DNA from: Deltaproteobacteria bacterium RIFCSPHIGHO2_02_FULL_44_16
Lineage (GTDB): Bacteria; UBA10199; 2-02-FULL-44-16
Length of the DNA: 64,000 bases
Assembly: GCA_001798185.1 (NCBI GenBank)
Contig: MGRM01000027.1
Coordinates: forward strand, 1-64,000
Reading direction: 5' to 3'
Shown: positions 49,735 to 58,143 of the stretch, piece by piece
Numbering within the stretch: the first letter of the stretch is position 1
Layout of the letters: each line of letters starts with the position of its first letter
The notes under the pieces: model-generated
The model's input: the letters and a program-made list of their open reading frames with translations, nothing else
Told to the model about the DNA's origin: nothing
The model's database searches: none
Position numbers and translations under genes: made by a program

Positions 49735-50832
49735 ATGTCACGTATAGATCAGATCCGAAATCGCGATTATCTCGAGCGAGGTGAAGAAAAGCGCCTCGAA
49801 AAGAAAGATCAAAAGGCGATCGAGAAGGCGTTCGATGAGAAAAAAACCGTCACTTCAAAAACCCCTGTGACGGATAAGTGGGATGCTCTCAATGCTCACA
49901 GTAAAAGATCAGCAGGGTTTGGAGAACCTTTTTCCCCTCGTCAAGCCTTGGATTCTGAACTGACGACTCGTCTTGAACATATGTCAGCAATGTCGCAAGA
50001 GATGACGCATGTGGAAAATGAATTAGGGCGTGTTCGAAAAGATGTGGATGCCAAACAACACGAAACATTAAAAAAGCATTTTGAGCAGACTCAAAGTCGT
50101 CTGCAAAAAAATTTCGAAAAAGTAGATTTCATGGCACGCGAAACCAATCGCATGGGGGAAATAAAAAGCGAATGGACTGCAGCTCGTGAACGTCCATCTC
50201 AGCAATTCTCGCTGACACAAACGAAATCGATGTCTGCGGGTCGTGCTCAACCAGGTGTGCTTGGAACTCCAATTGCACAATCCAAAGCAGTGACGCTTCC
50301 TCCAGGGTGGGGTTCTGAAACAAGCGATATTCGTTTTCCAAGCGATGCCTTTATCAAGACCATGCATCTCGATAATCTGACCCAAGACGCATTTGGCGAT
50401 GCGCTTCAAAATTCAAATCGAGGGCGGGAGATGATGCTTCTTTTTCACTATCTTGCTCAGCGAGCAGCCTCAGGCGATATCGGCGCTATGTATGAATTCA
50501 TGAAATTTGTCGGTTACATTATTTCAAAAGATAAAGCCAAAGAACTGATACAGGATGCGACACAGATGATGAAAATGCAGGAACAGGAGCGTGAAGCGAA
50601 TAAAATGATCTATGATTTTAATGTAGACCCAAATGATCCAGCGTCGAGTATGGAATATTCAAAACGAATGATTTTCGTAAAGCAGGAAACGGATTCAATA
50701 AATACGAATATGAAACTTTTAGGACAAAAAATGGAAGTCGTAGGCCAAACGGTAGAAGTGATTACCAATATGGTTCAGAACTTGCTCGAAGTCAAAGGCC
50801 GGGTTGAACGCAAGAGTTCGGGTGGGGCATAA
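49735..50832 (+). CDS. Putative T3SS substrate, large helical protein
   Basis: A 365-residue polar protein with coiled-coil stretches (about 80-145) and a helical C-terminus (M-M-L-L-F-H-Y-L-A-Q-R-A-A-S-G-D-I and later Q-K-M-E-V-V-G-Q-T-V-E-V-I). No signal peptide. It does not clearly match translocators (SctE/SctB) or the gatekeeper SctW, but its operon context with a TPR chaperone directly downstream makes a secreted substrate or translocator likely. GGGAGGAAG lies before the ATG. Confidence 0.6.
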   Translation: MSRIDQIRNRDYLERGEEKRLEKKDQKAIEKAFDEKKTVTSKTPVTDKWDALNAHSKRSAGFGEPFSPRQALDSELTTRLEHMSAMSQEMTHVENELGRVRKDVDAKQHETLKKHFEQTQSRLQKNFEKVDFMARETNRMGEIKSEWTAARERPSQQFSLTQTKSMSAGRAQPGVLGTPIAQSKAVTLPPGWGSETSDIRFPSDAFIKTMHLDNLTQDAFGDALQNSNRGREMMLLFHYLAQRAASGDIGAMYEFMKFVGYIISKDKAKELIQDATQMMKMQEQEREANKMIYDFNVDPNDPASSMEYSKRMIFVKQETDSINTNMKLLGQKMEVVGQTVEVITNMVQNLLEVKGRVERKSSGGA

Positions 50833-50913
50833 AAAAGAGGATCCTCGATGGCAATTTCATCATTTTTCTGCGATAATTTGGTGTCTGAACAAGAGGGTTT
50901 TCGGAGGGAAGCT

Positions 50914-51498
50914 ATGCCGAAGAAAAAAACTCCTCGTTTTTCTCCCGAGATAAAGGAGATGAGCGAAGAAGAGGCACATGCAGAAGTCGCAGATTTCTTT
51001 TTGAAACTCGAAAAAGAATATGAAGATGTCTCCAAAGAGGAAATGAAAGTTGGAGCGCAGAAAATTCAATCTTATCTTCGAGGAGAAATTGGTTGGGGTG
51101 AGCTTTTTAATTTTACTCCTGAAATGCTCTTTCAGATGGCGGAATATGGGTTTATGCAATTTCAAGCGGGAAGATTAGAAGATGCGGAGCGGGTCTTTAA
51201 AGTTCTTACCGTTCTCGATTGGAATAATCACTATTACCACTCCATGATGGGTTCTATTCTTCAACGTCAAAAACGTTATGGAGAAGCGATTATGGAATAT
51301 ACGCAGGCTCTTGAGTTAGCGCCTGATGATATGGTGAGTCTGACGCATCGAGGAGAAATTTATTTGCAACACGATCTTCTCGAAGAAGCGCGCGCTGATC
51401 TTGAAAAAGCCATTGCCTCAGACCCTCACAAAATTGATCGTTGGGCAAATCGCGCTCGCGTGCTTTTGGAACAACTTGAGGTCAAAGGAAAACAATGA
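50914..51498 (+). CDS. TPR chaperone, SycD/LcrH-like
   Basis: A 194-residue protein with three TPR units in the second half: F-Q-A-G-R-L-E-D-A-E-R-V-F-K-V-L-T-V-L-D, Y-G-E-A-I-M-E-Y-T-Q-A-L-E-L-A-P and D-L-L-E-E-A-R-A-D-L-E-K-A-I-A. The arrangement of L-D-x-x-N-H-Y-Y-H-S-M-M-G-S-I-L-Q is typical of class II type III chaperones, which bind translocators. CGGAGGG lies before the ATG at 50914; an upstream start at 50848 is in frame. Confidence 0.75.
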   Translation: MPKKKTPRFSPEIKEMSEEEAHAEVADFFLKLEKEYEDVSKEEMKVGAQKIQSYLRGEIGWGELFNFTPEMLFQMAEYGFMQFQAGRLEDAERVFKVLTVLDWNNHYYHSMMGSILQRQKRYGEAIMEYTQALELAPDDMVSLTHRGEIYLQHDLLEEARADLEKAIASDPHKIDRWANRARVLLEQLEVKGKQ

Positions 51499-52391
51499 TC
51501 GACTCTGTCCGTATCCCAAAGCAGGAACCTCGCGATCTGGATAAACGTCTGGCAGACGCAGGCATTCTTGACCAACTTCGCAAGGGAAATATTTTTGAAG
51601 TTCTCAAAAATCTTCCCACAGGTGTCACCAAAGAAGACATTGAACAATTCATGCGCGAAGAGAAAAGACGCTTGAGTGGCGATGTGGTTCAAGATTATGA
51701 AATTAAATCCTCGCAAGCTGATTATCCTGGCGTTGATCCCGCGCTTTTTGCAGAACATCGTGCCGACATGTCACTTTCCTCCCAAGAGACGGAAATGATG
51801 ACCCAAGGGATTCAGGGAGGAATGCACATCAAAGCGATGAAAGCGGGACTGGCGAAGTCTGATGGCAATGCAACGGGAGAGGGCGCAAATGACGATATCA
51901 GAGGTCTCTCCGAAGAAACACTACAAGAGCTCGATCAATTTTTAAACGAAGTGGGAAATCATATTATGGATTCGCAAATGATTTCTCAGCTCAAACAAAA
52001 AGATGCTGAGATTCAGAAAGAAATGAAGGAGATCATGGCGCTTTGCAAATCGGGAAAAATTCATCCTGTCTTTGTTCTCATTGCATTGGCAAAATTTTAT
52101 TCTTCAAAAAGTGGAATTCTTTTTACCTGGAAGGGAAAAAGATTGGAGAACATGAATGAAGTGGTAAATCGTACTTCCCAAGATTTACGAGGAGCATCTG
52201 CAACCATGGACTATGGAGAGGTCCAGATGCTCAATAATCGAACGCGTGAAGGAGCATTTCAGATGAATATGGAAATGCAGGATATGCAGAAGCTCGCACA
52301 GAATATTGAATCGGTGCTTTCAAGCGTCAAATCGATGTCGGACCTCATCTTCCGTGCGCAAGATGAAATGGTTCGCAAAGTGAGCGCCTAA
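51495..52391 (+). CDS. Putative T3SS substrate, second helical protein
   Basis: A 298-residue polar helical protein that overlaps the chaperone gene upstream by 4 nt (ATGA). Its C-terminal half shows G-K-I-H-P-V-F-V-L-I-A-L-A-K-F-Y, a moderately hydrophobic segment, and long amphipathic helices with Gln/Met-rich stretches, similar in layout to the protein at 49735. It is followed after 2 nt by another TPR gene. Translocator-like or filament-like roles are possible; none is proven. Confidence 0.6.
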   Translation: MIDSVRIPKQEPRDLDKRLADAGILDQLRKGNIFEVLKNLPTGVTKEDIEQFMREEKRRLSGDVVQDYEIKSSQADYPGVDPALFAEHRADMSLSSQETEMMTQGIQGGMHIKAMKAGLAKSDGNATGEGANDDIRGLSEETLQELDQFLNEVGNHIMDSQMISQLKQKDAEIQKEMKEIMALCKSGKIHPVFVLIALAKFYSSKSGILFTWKGKRLENMNEVVNRTSQDLRGASATMDYGEVQMLNNRTREGAFQMNMEMQDMQKLAQNIESVLSSVKSMSDLIFRAQDEMVRKVSA

Positions 52392-52393
52392 AT

Positions 52394-52924
52394 ATGGGAG
52401 AAGAACATCGACAAACACAAATCTTGGATCCAAACCCCGATCGCATCAAGCATGTGACGGAACTCTTTTTTCGGTATGTTCAGGATAAAGTGAGTTTGGC
52501 AGAGCTCCAAGGGATCAAGCGTTCTGAACTCATACGCCTGGCTGATGCAGGACATGTCAAGTTTCGGCACGGACGAGTCGATGAAGCAGAGAAAATATTT
52601 CAAGGACTGTTGCTGCTTGATCATCGTAATCCTTATTTTCATGCGATGATGGGAGCCATTCACCAAAAACGAGAACGACCGGTTGAAGCGATTATGGAAT
52701 ATTCACAAACGCTTCAACTCACTCCGCGTGATCCTGCGGCGCTTGTCAATCGAGGAGAAATTTATCTTCGTCATAAAAATTATCGTAAAGCGGCAGAAGA
52801 TTTTCGTGCTGCCATCTTACTTGATCTTGAAGGAAGTAATCTGTGGTCCAATCGAGCACGTTCGCTTGTCATCGCTATCAAACGCTCTATCGAAGCTGAC
52901 CGTAAGCGCGCTACGCGACAATAA
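52394..52924 (+). CDS. TPR chaperone, SycD/LcrH-like, second
   Basis: A 176-residue TPR protein clearly related to the one at 50914: H-G-R-V-D-E-A-E-K-I-F-Q-G-L-L-L-L-D, N-P-Y-F-H-A-M-M-G-A-I-H-Q-K and R-P-V-E-A-I-M-E-Y-S-Q-T-L-Q-L-T-P. The two share the order and spacing of the repeats and many residues, which indicates duplication of the substrate/chaperone pair. It is the last plus-strand gene of the locus; the convergent FHA activator ends 2 nt later. Confidence 0.75.
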   Translation: MGEEHRQTQILDPNPDRIKHVTELFFRYVQDKVSLAELQGIKRSELIRLADAGHVKFRHGRVDEAEKIFQGLLLLDHRNPYFHAMMGAIHQKRERPVEAIMEYSQTLQLTPRDPAALVNRGEIYLRHKNYRKAAEDFRAAILLDLEGSNLWSNRARSLVIAIKRSIEADRKRATRQ

Positions 52925-52926
52925 TC

Positions 52927-54315
52927 TTATTCTTTTGAAGGAATATTATATTTCTTGAGCAGATTGCGCAGATGTTTGCGATCGATTTTAGCTTCGCGAG
53001 AAGCTTTCGATAAATTGTGATTATGACGTTGCAGAAGTTCTGCCAAATATTCTTTTTCAAATGACTCCACAATTTGCTGTTTCGCATCTTTAAAAGGGAC
53101 ATCCGTATCGACGGGCATGCGCTCAGTTCTCTCTTCGCCGTGTTCAAGTTCAGAAAAAATGAAATCGAGATGGGAACGAGTAATTTCCTGACCTTCCACA
53201 AAGGAAACCGCACGTTCAATCACGTTGTGAAGTTCGCGAACGTTTCCTGGCCATTGATAACGATGCAGAAGTTTTATGGCCTCATCATTGATTTTTGTGA
53301 CCTTGAGGGCGCCATCCGGTAATTTATTGTAAGGAGCGCTTTTAAGAAAATGTTCAATCATAAAGTCGATATCTTCGGGGCGATCGCGAAGCGGAGGAAG
53401 ATTGATCTTCACTACCGAAAGACGATAGTAAAGATCTTCACGAAAGCGGGTTTCAGAAATTTCTTTGCGCAAATTTCGATTAGTGGCGCAGATAACCCGA
53501 ACGTCAATTTTAGCAGCCGCATTGCTTCCGACACGTTTGATTTCCCGTTGCTCAAGCGCGCGTAATAATTTTGGTTGAAGATCGAGCGTGAGTTCTCCGA
53601 TTTCATCCAGAAAGATCGTTCCCCCATTGGCGGCTTCAAAGGCGCCACGACGTGATTTGACAGCACCCGTGAACGCACCCCGTTCGTGGCCAAATAATTC
53701 TGATTCAATGAGATTCGGAGCGACTGCAGAACAATCAAAGACCACAAAGGGCTGAGCTTTGCGGGCGCTGTGATGATGAATGGCTCTGGCCACTAAATCT
53801 TTTCCAGTTCCGGTTTCTCCTTCGATAATGACCGTAGCTTGTGTCGGTGAAATTTTTTCGAGAATCGAGAAAATTTGGCGCATCTTGCGACTTTTTCCGA
53901 CGAGCTCTCCAAAGATTTCGCTTTGTGACGGTTCAATTTTTACTTTTTCATCGAAAGCGTTAAATTCAAGAGTCGTATTTCCAACTTTGATGGTATCCCC
54001 TGGAGTTAAGTAAGCTTCTTTGACACGTGACCCATTGAGATACGTTCCATTGGTGGAATCAAGGTCTCGCAAAAGAAAACTATCAGAAGAATATTCAATT
54101 TCGAGGTGATTGCGCGAGACTGTTTTATCCGTAAGAATAAAATCATTGTTCTCACGCTTTCCGATGGCCATTCTATTTTTATTGAGCGTTATTTTGTTTC
54201 CACGCATAGGCCCCTCAATGACTGTAAGCTGGCATTTACGGAGGGAGACGACCTCAGGGGTTTCGTCCATTTTTAGAAGTTCTGTTTTTCCTTCAAATTC
54301 CATTTCTTTCGCCAT
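52927..54315 (-). CDS. FHA-domain sigma-54-dependent transcriptional activator
   Basis: A 462-residue NtrC-type activator with an N-terminal FHA domain (about 30-120; [27 protein letters not shown]) instead of a receiver domain. The AAA+ domain (about 137-365) has Walker A G-E-T-G-T-G-K-D at 166-173 and G-A-F-T-G-A at 213-218, which contacts sigma-54. The C-terminal Fis-type helix-turn-helix ends at N-L-L-K-K-Y. FHA domains bind phosphothreonine, so the adjacent Ser/Thr kinase is the natural partner. It likely drives the sigma-54 promoter at 49669. Confidence 0.9.
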   Translation of the reverse strand: MAKEMEFEGKTELLKMDETPEVVSLRKCQLTVIEGPMRGNKITLNKNRMAIGKRENNDFILTDKTVSRNHLEIEYSSDSFLLRDLDSTNGTYLNGSRVKEAYLTPGDTIKVGNTTLEFNAFDEKVKIEPSQSEIFGELVGKSRKMRQIFSILEKISPTQATVIIEGETGTGKDLVARAIHHHSARKAQPFVVFDCSAVAPNLIESELFGHERGAFTGAVKSRRGAFEAANGGTIFLDEIGELTLDLQPKLLRALEQREIKRVGSNAAAKIDVRVICATNRNLRKEISETRFREDLYYRLSVVKINLPPLRDRPEDIDFMIEHFLKSAPYNKLPDGALKVTKINDEAIKLLHRYQWPGNVRELHNVIERAVSFVEGQEITRSHLDFIFSELEHGEERTERMPVDTDVPFKDAKQQIVESFEKEYLAELLQRHNHNLSKASREAKIDRKHLRNLLKKYNIPSKE

Positions 54316-54329
54316 AGTGGTCCGGCTCC

Positions 54330-56801
54330 TTATTCTTTTTCCAGGATAATATTAAAACTTTTTTTGGATCCATCCATTTTGAAACTGTGCGTCCAGGTTT
54401 TATAACCTTTCAGTGTGACAATGACACTGTGTTCTTGATCTGTTCGAACGTTGCGAACAATAACCGGAGTTTTGGGAACTTGTTGTCCATCGAGCATCAC
54501 TTCTGCTCGTGCGGGAGAACTGATGATACTGACTTCACCGTAAAGATCAGCAAGCTCGATATCCGTAAGATCAACCGTTTCTCCGGGTTTCAGTTCAATT
54601 TTTTTCGAGAAACGAGAAAGACCTTCTTTATTCACGAGCACGGAAACGCGTCCGGAAGGAACCGTGAGTGTGAGTGGAGTTTTTCCTTTGTATTCAGCAT
54701 TAATAAAAATATCTGCATCAGAAGGATTTGAAGCTAGCCTTATTTTTGCTGAACCACCGCTACTGAGTGGTTCCGAAGGTGGAGATGCTTCTTTCGGTGG
54801 GATTTTTTTTGTGACTACCTGGGGTTTCTTTTCAGGTTGAGGTTTCGGTTTTTCCACTGGCGCTTCAGGAATGATTATCGGTTTTTCAGCTGTTGGAGCC
54901 ATGCGGGTAAGTGTCGCATCAACAGGAACTGTTTGTGCTGCAGTGAGTTCCACCTGTGTGGACCAGATATCAAAACCTTTTAACGATAACTCAATGTGAT
55001 GTGGTTTTTTGAGGTCAAGGTTAGAAATGGTAGCCGGAGTTGTACGTCCTGTTGTTTCCCCATTCATAATCACTGCTGCACCTGAAGGAGTGGAAGTAAG
55101 AGCAATGGAACCGCGTTCAGCGACAAGCGGTGAAAGACGAGTTGAAACTTTTTGCGGTTTGGCATTTGAAAGTCGGACCACTTGTTCAAAGTCTTGATAT
55201 TCCGGTTTTGAAAGAGTGATTCTCACATCGGTCTCAAGCGGAAGGTTTTCAAGTGTCGCCGGAGTAACGTTTCCCGTTAACTTTCCATTCATCATAATGG
55301 AAGCGCCGAGAGGTTCTGAAATAATATTTAAAATACCCAAAGGTTTTTGAAGTTCCGCTGAAAGTTCGAGGGGTGTTTTATTCAAGGGTTTGAGCGTACG
55401 TTCGATAATGCCATATCCTTCAAGTTCCAGACGCACTTGATATTCTCGATTGAGAACCAGATTGGAGATGGTTGCAGGAGTTCGAAGGCCAGTGTCCTTG
55501 TTATCAAGATAAATGCGTGCGCCTGCAGGAATTGTCATGATTCTGCTGGAAACAGTTGCGGAAGGAGGAGTCTCAATTTGAACTGCTGGTTTTTCTTCTT
55601 CCCAAAAACGAAGTGTCGGAAATTGATTGAATGCAATATAGGAGCCCATTGCCAACAGTAACGGAATCATACCAGCGACAATCCATTTTAAAAATCCTGA
55701 TCGCTTTTTTTCTGTTTGTGTTTTTGATCCGCGTGCGGTGATCGATCCAATTTCCGGGAGAGGTGTGTTGCCATGAACAAGTTCAACTTGTTTCTTTCCT
55801 TCTTTCACACTCATCGAAGATGTTTGTTGTTCTTGGGAGGTGGTTTTTGCAGCCCGATGCGCCTCTTCTTGAATACGTGCCTGAAATTTCTCCGTGATAA
55901 ATTTTGAAAGTTTTCGAGGAGAAAAGTCAAGATACTGCGCATACAAAAATTTTGTTAATTCCACCTGAAGATCGCCCGCATGGTGATAACGTTCTTCTGG
56001 ATTATAGGCGAGTATCTTTGCGAGAAGTTCGCGAAGTTTTATGGGAATCGTTTCAGGAAGATTCTTGACTTGAATTTTTGTGGTCCGAATTTTTTTCAGG
56101 ACTTCAAATTGTGACTCGCCCGTGAAGAGTTTTTCTCCGGTAATCATTTCATATAAAAGAATTCCAACCGAAAAAATATCGGTTCTCCGATCAATGGGTC
56201 TTCCGAGGGCTTGTTCCGGAGACATATAGGCAATCTTGCCCTTCAGAATTCCGGCCATGGTGTGGGAAATATTCATCGCGGCTTTCGCGATCCCAAAGTC
56301 CACAATTTTCACTTCGCCTTCATAAGAAATCAGCACGTTCTGAGGGCTGACATCGCGATGAACGATGCCTAAAGGATGGTGTTGATCATCAGTTTTGCGA
56401 TGCGCGTAATCGAGGCCTTTGCAGATTTCGCTCGCAATATAGACCGCAATGTCGTGCGGAATCAGCTCCTTCTGTTCACGCGAGATATAAAGGATGTCGC
56501 GCAAATTGACGCCGCTAATAAATTCCATTGCGATGAAATAATCATCGCCCACTTTTCCCAGATCATAGACTTGTACAATATTTGCATGAGAGAGAAGAAC
56601 CGAGAGCTTGGCTTCATCGATCAGCATCGTAATAAATTCACTGTCAGCGGCGCAGTGGGGGAGAATGCGTTTGATCACCAGAAGTTTTTCAAAACCATCC
56701 ACGCCAAACGTTTTGGCTTTGTAGATTTCTGCCATTCCTCCGACAGCAAGTTTGTCGAGAAGAAAATATTTTCCAAACTGTTTTGGTTCAAAATCAGCCA
56801 T
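54330..56801 (-). CDS. Membrane Ser/Thr protein kinase with five PEGA domains
   Basis: An 823-residue protein. The kinase domain (about 10-290) is complete: G-G-M-A-E-I-Y, Lys44, H148-R-D150, D168-F-G170 and M-S-P-E-Q-A. A transmembrane helix follows near residue 375-393. The outer part has five PEGA repeats, each ending in a G-Y/G-F type strand (for example S-T-P-S-G-A-A-V-I-M-N-G and S-S-P-A-R-A-E-V-M-L-D-G), and a Pro/Lys linker after the third. PEGA domains are periplasmic binding modules. The layout suggests that an envelope signal, possibly from the secretion apparatus, controls phosphorylation of the FHA activator next door. Confidence 0.9.
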   Translation of the reverse strand: MADFEPKQFGKYFLLDKLAVGGMAEIYKAKTFGVDGFEKLLVIKRILPHCAADSEFITMLIDEAKLSVLLSHANIVQVYDLGKVGDDYFIAMEFISGVNLRDILYISREQKELIPHDIAVYIASEICKGLDYAHRKTDDQHHPLGIVHRDVSPQNVLISYEGEVKIVDFGIAKAAMNISHTMAGILKGKIAYMSPEQALGRPIDRRTDIFSVGILLYEMITGEKLFTGESQFEVLKKIRTTKIQVKNLPETIPIKLRELLAKILAYNPEERYHHAGDLQVELTKFLYAQYLDFSPRKLSKFITEKFQARIQEEAHRAAKTTSQEQQTSSMSVKEGKKQVELVHGNTPLPEIGSITARGSKTQTEKKRSGFLKWIVAGMIPLLLAMGSYIAFNQFPTLRFWEEEKPAVQIETPPSATVSSRIMTIPAGARIYLDNKDTGLRTPATISNLVLNREYQVRLELEGYGIIERTLKPLNKTPLELSAELQKPLGILNIISEPLGASIMMNGKLTGNVTPATLENLPLETDVRITLSKPEYQDFEQVVRLSNAKPQKVSTRLSPLVAERGSIALTSTPSGAAVIMNGETTGRTTPATISNLDLKKPHHIELSLKGFDIWSTQVELTAAQTVPVDATLTRMAPTAEKPIIIPEAPVEKPKPQPEKKPQVVTKKIPPKEASPPSEPLSSGGSAKIRLASNPSDADIFINAEYKGKTPLTLTVPSGRVSVLVNKEGLSRFSKKIELKPGETVDLTDIELADLYGEVSIISSPARAEVMLDGQQVPKTPVIVRNVRTDQEHSVIVTLKGYKTWTHSFKMDGSKKSFNIILEKE

Positions 56802-56803
56802 AG

Positions 56804-57394
56804 TTATTCAATTGATTGAAAGAGGATGAGAAGCGCGACAATGAGAATAAAAAGAAGCGCTACTATTATCCCTTTGCGATGCGAATGTTTTACGTATTCG
56901 ACACCTTTGTCTCTTTCACCTTTCTTGTATTCAGAGTTCATTATTGATTGACGATGGAGTCCGCTTTGACCCATCGATTGTAAGATCCCTAATTCAATTT
57001 CTTTCTTATATGCCCAGAATTCACGTGGAACCTCATCAAGCCGTTGGAGACGTTTCAGTTTGAGAACATCTTCAAAACGTTGAAGAAGTAAAAGTCCGTT
57101 TGCTGTGGTTGTCCCATTTGTCCAAACAATATCAGCAAGAAGAAAGGGGGTGCCTTGACGAAGTGCAGCATGTTGGTAACGACATTTCAAAACACGATCG
57201 GTCTGGATTTTCGTCCATTTGATTGATTGTTCCGATCGATGAAATTTATCCCACTCATGTTCAGCTTGTTGCTGATAATGAGCATCTGGATCTTCTGGCT
57301 GTTGTCTCCGCTGATGCTGATCATCTGTCGCATGTTTTGATTCGTTGATGCGATAGGAAGCAGGAACATCTGGACGGTCAATTTTATCGACCAT
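56804..57394 (-). CDS. Tail-anchored hypothetical protein
   Basis: A 196-residue polar protein (His, Gln, Asp and Arg-rich at the N-terminus) with one hydrophobic helix at the extreme C-terminus (G-I-I-V-A-L-L-F-I-L-I-V-A-L-L-I-L-F), hence tail-anchored. No family recognised. It lies 2 nt upstream of the kinase gene and 2 nt downstream of the FmdB-like gene, so it is co-transcribed with them. Confidence 0.5.
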   Translation of the reverse strand: MVDKIDRPDVPASYRINESKHATDDQHQRRQQPEDPDAHYQQQAEHEWDKFHRSEQSIKWTKIQTDRVLKCRYQHAALRQGTPFLLADIVWTNGTTTANGLLLLQRFEDVLKLKRLQRLDEVPREFWAYKKEIELGILQSMGQSGLHRQSIMNSEYKKGERDKGVEYVKHSHRKGIIVALLFILIVALLILFQSIE

Positions 57395-57396
57395 AA

Positions 57397-57666
57397 TTAT
57401 TTCCCATCCCCTGTTGATTTTTTTTCTTCTTTCTTTTTTTCAGGAGTTTTCTTTTCTGCTTGGGCTGTTTCAGTTTCTTTTTTTGCCGAAGAACCGTAAC
57501 CGTCTTTATACCAGCCGCCGCCTTTAAGAGTGAAACTGGTGCGCGATACAATGCGTTTCACAGCGCCTTGGCAATCGGGGCAAATGGTCAAAGGAAGGTC
57601 CGTGATTTTTTGAAATCGCTCAAATGCCTTTGAGCACTTCTCACATTGATATTCATAAATCGGCAT
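57397..57666 (-). CDS. FmdB family zinc-ribbon protein
   Basis: An 89-residue protein with the FmdB regulator signature at the N-terminus: M-P-I-Y-E-Y-Q-C-E-K-C, F-E-R-F-Q-K-I, C-P-D-C and F-x-L-K-G-G-G-W-Y-K-D-G-Y. The two C-x-x-C pairs bind zinc. The rest is a Lys/Glu tail. The ATG at 57666 gives the normal N-terminus. The role of this family is unknown beyond a possible regulatory function. Confidence 0.85.
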   Translation of the reverse strand: MPIYEYQCEKCSKAFERFQKITDLPLTICPDCQGAVKRIVSRTSFTLKGGGWYKDGYGSSAKKETETAQAEKKTPEKKKEEKKSTGDGK

Positions 57667-57840
57667 AACGATCTCTTTTCCTTTCAAAGGGGACCTGACT
57701 CACCAGATCCGCCTGAGGAATGAAGACCCCATTTTACGGGTCTCAAAAGAAATTGTAAAGAAATCAGCTTTGTTGGGGTGAAATGAAAGGTAAGTTGCGA
57801 GGTTTCACTCTATTCGAGAAATCAATTGCAACTGATTGAT

Positions 57841-58140
57841 TTATATTGATTTATTTTGCGCTAAGCTCAATAAGAAATTGACTAAAAACATTTCCAGAAA
57901 AACAAGCAAAAGAAGGGCAATCATGGGCGTGAGATCGATCCGAAGTCGAAGCAGAGCTCGGGGAAGAAATCGCCGAAGGAGTCGGTAGACCGGTTCTGTG
58001 AGGCCATACAGCAGTCGAACAATGGGATTATAAGGATCTGGATTCACCCACGTGATGAGCGCGGACGCGATAATGATCATTTTATAGACACCGATCACAA
58101 GGCTTAAGACATTGGCAAGTGCTGCAAAAAAATAGGACAT
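57841..58140 (-). CDS. YggT family membrane protein
   Basis: A 99-residue protein with two hydrophobic helices and the central motif I-I-A-S-A-L-I-T-W-V-N-P-D-P-Y-N-P-I-V-R-L-L, Y-G-L-T-E-P-V-Y-R-L-L-R, the YggT signature. YggT members accompany proC and yggS genes in many bacteria and have been linked to osmotic or division functions. It follows proC by 3 nt. Confidence 0.9.
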   Translation of the reverse strand: MSYFFAALANVLSLVIGVYKMIIIASALITWVNPDPYNPIVRLLYGLTEPVYRLLRRFLPRALLRLRIDLTPMIALLLLVFLEMFLVNFLLSLAQNKSI

Positions 58141-58143
58141 GTA

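Noticed and set aside
36911-52924. Reading the locus as an ordinary flagellar operon
   Set aside because: SctJ is the lipoprotein form, an inner rod protein and TPR chaperones are present, and no hook, rod, filament or motor genes occur in the window.
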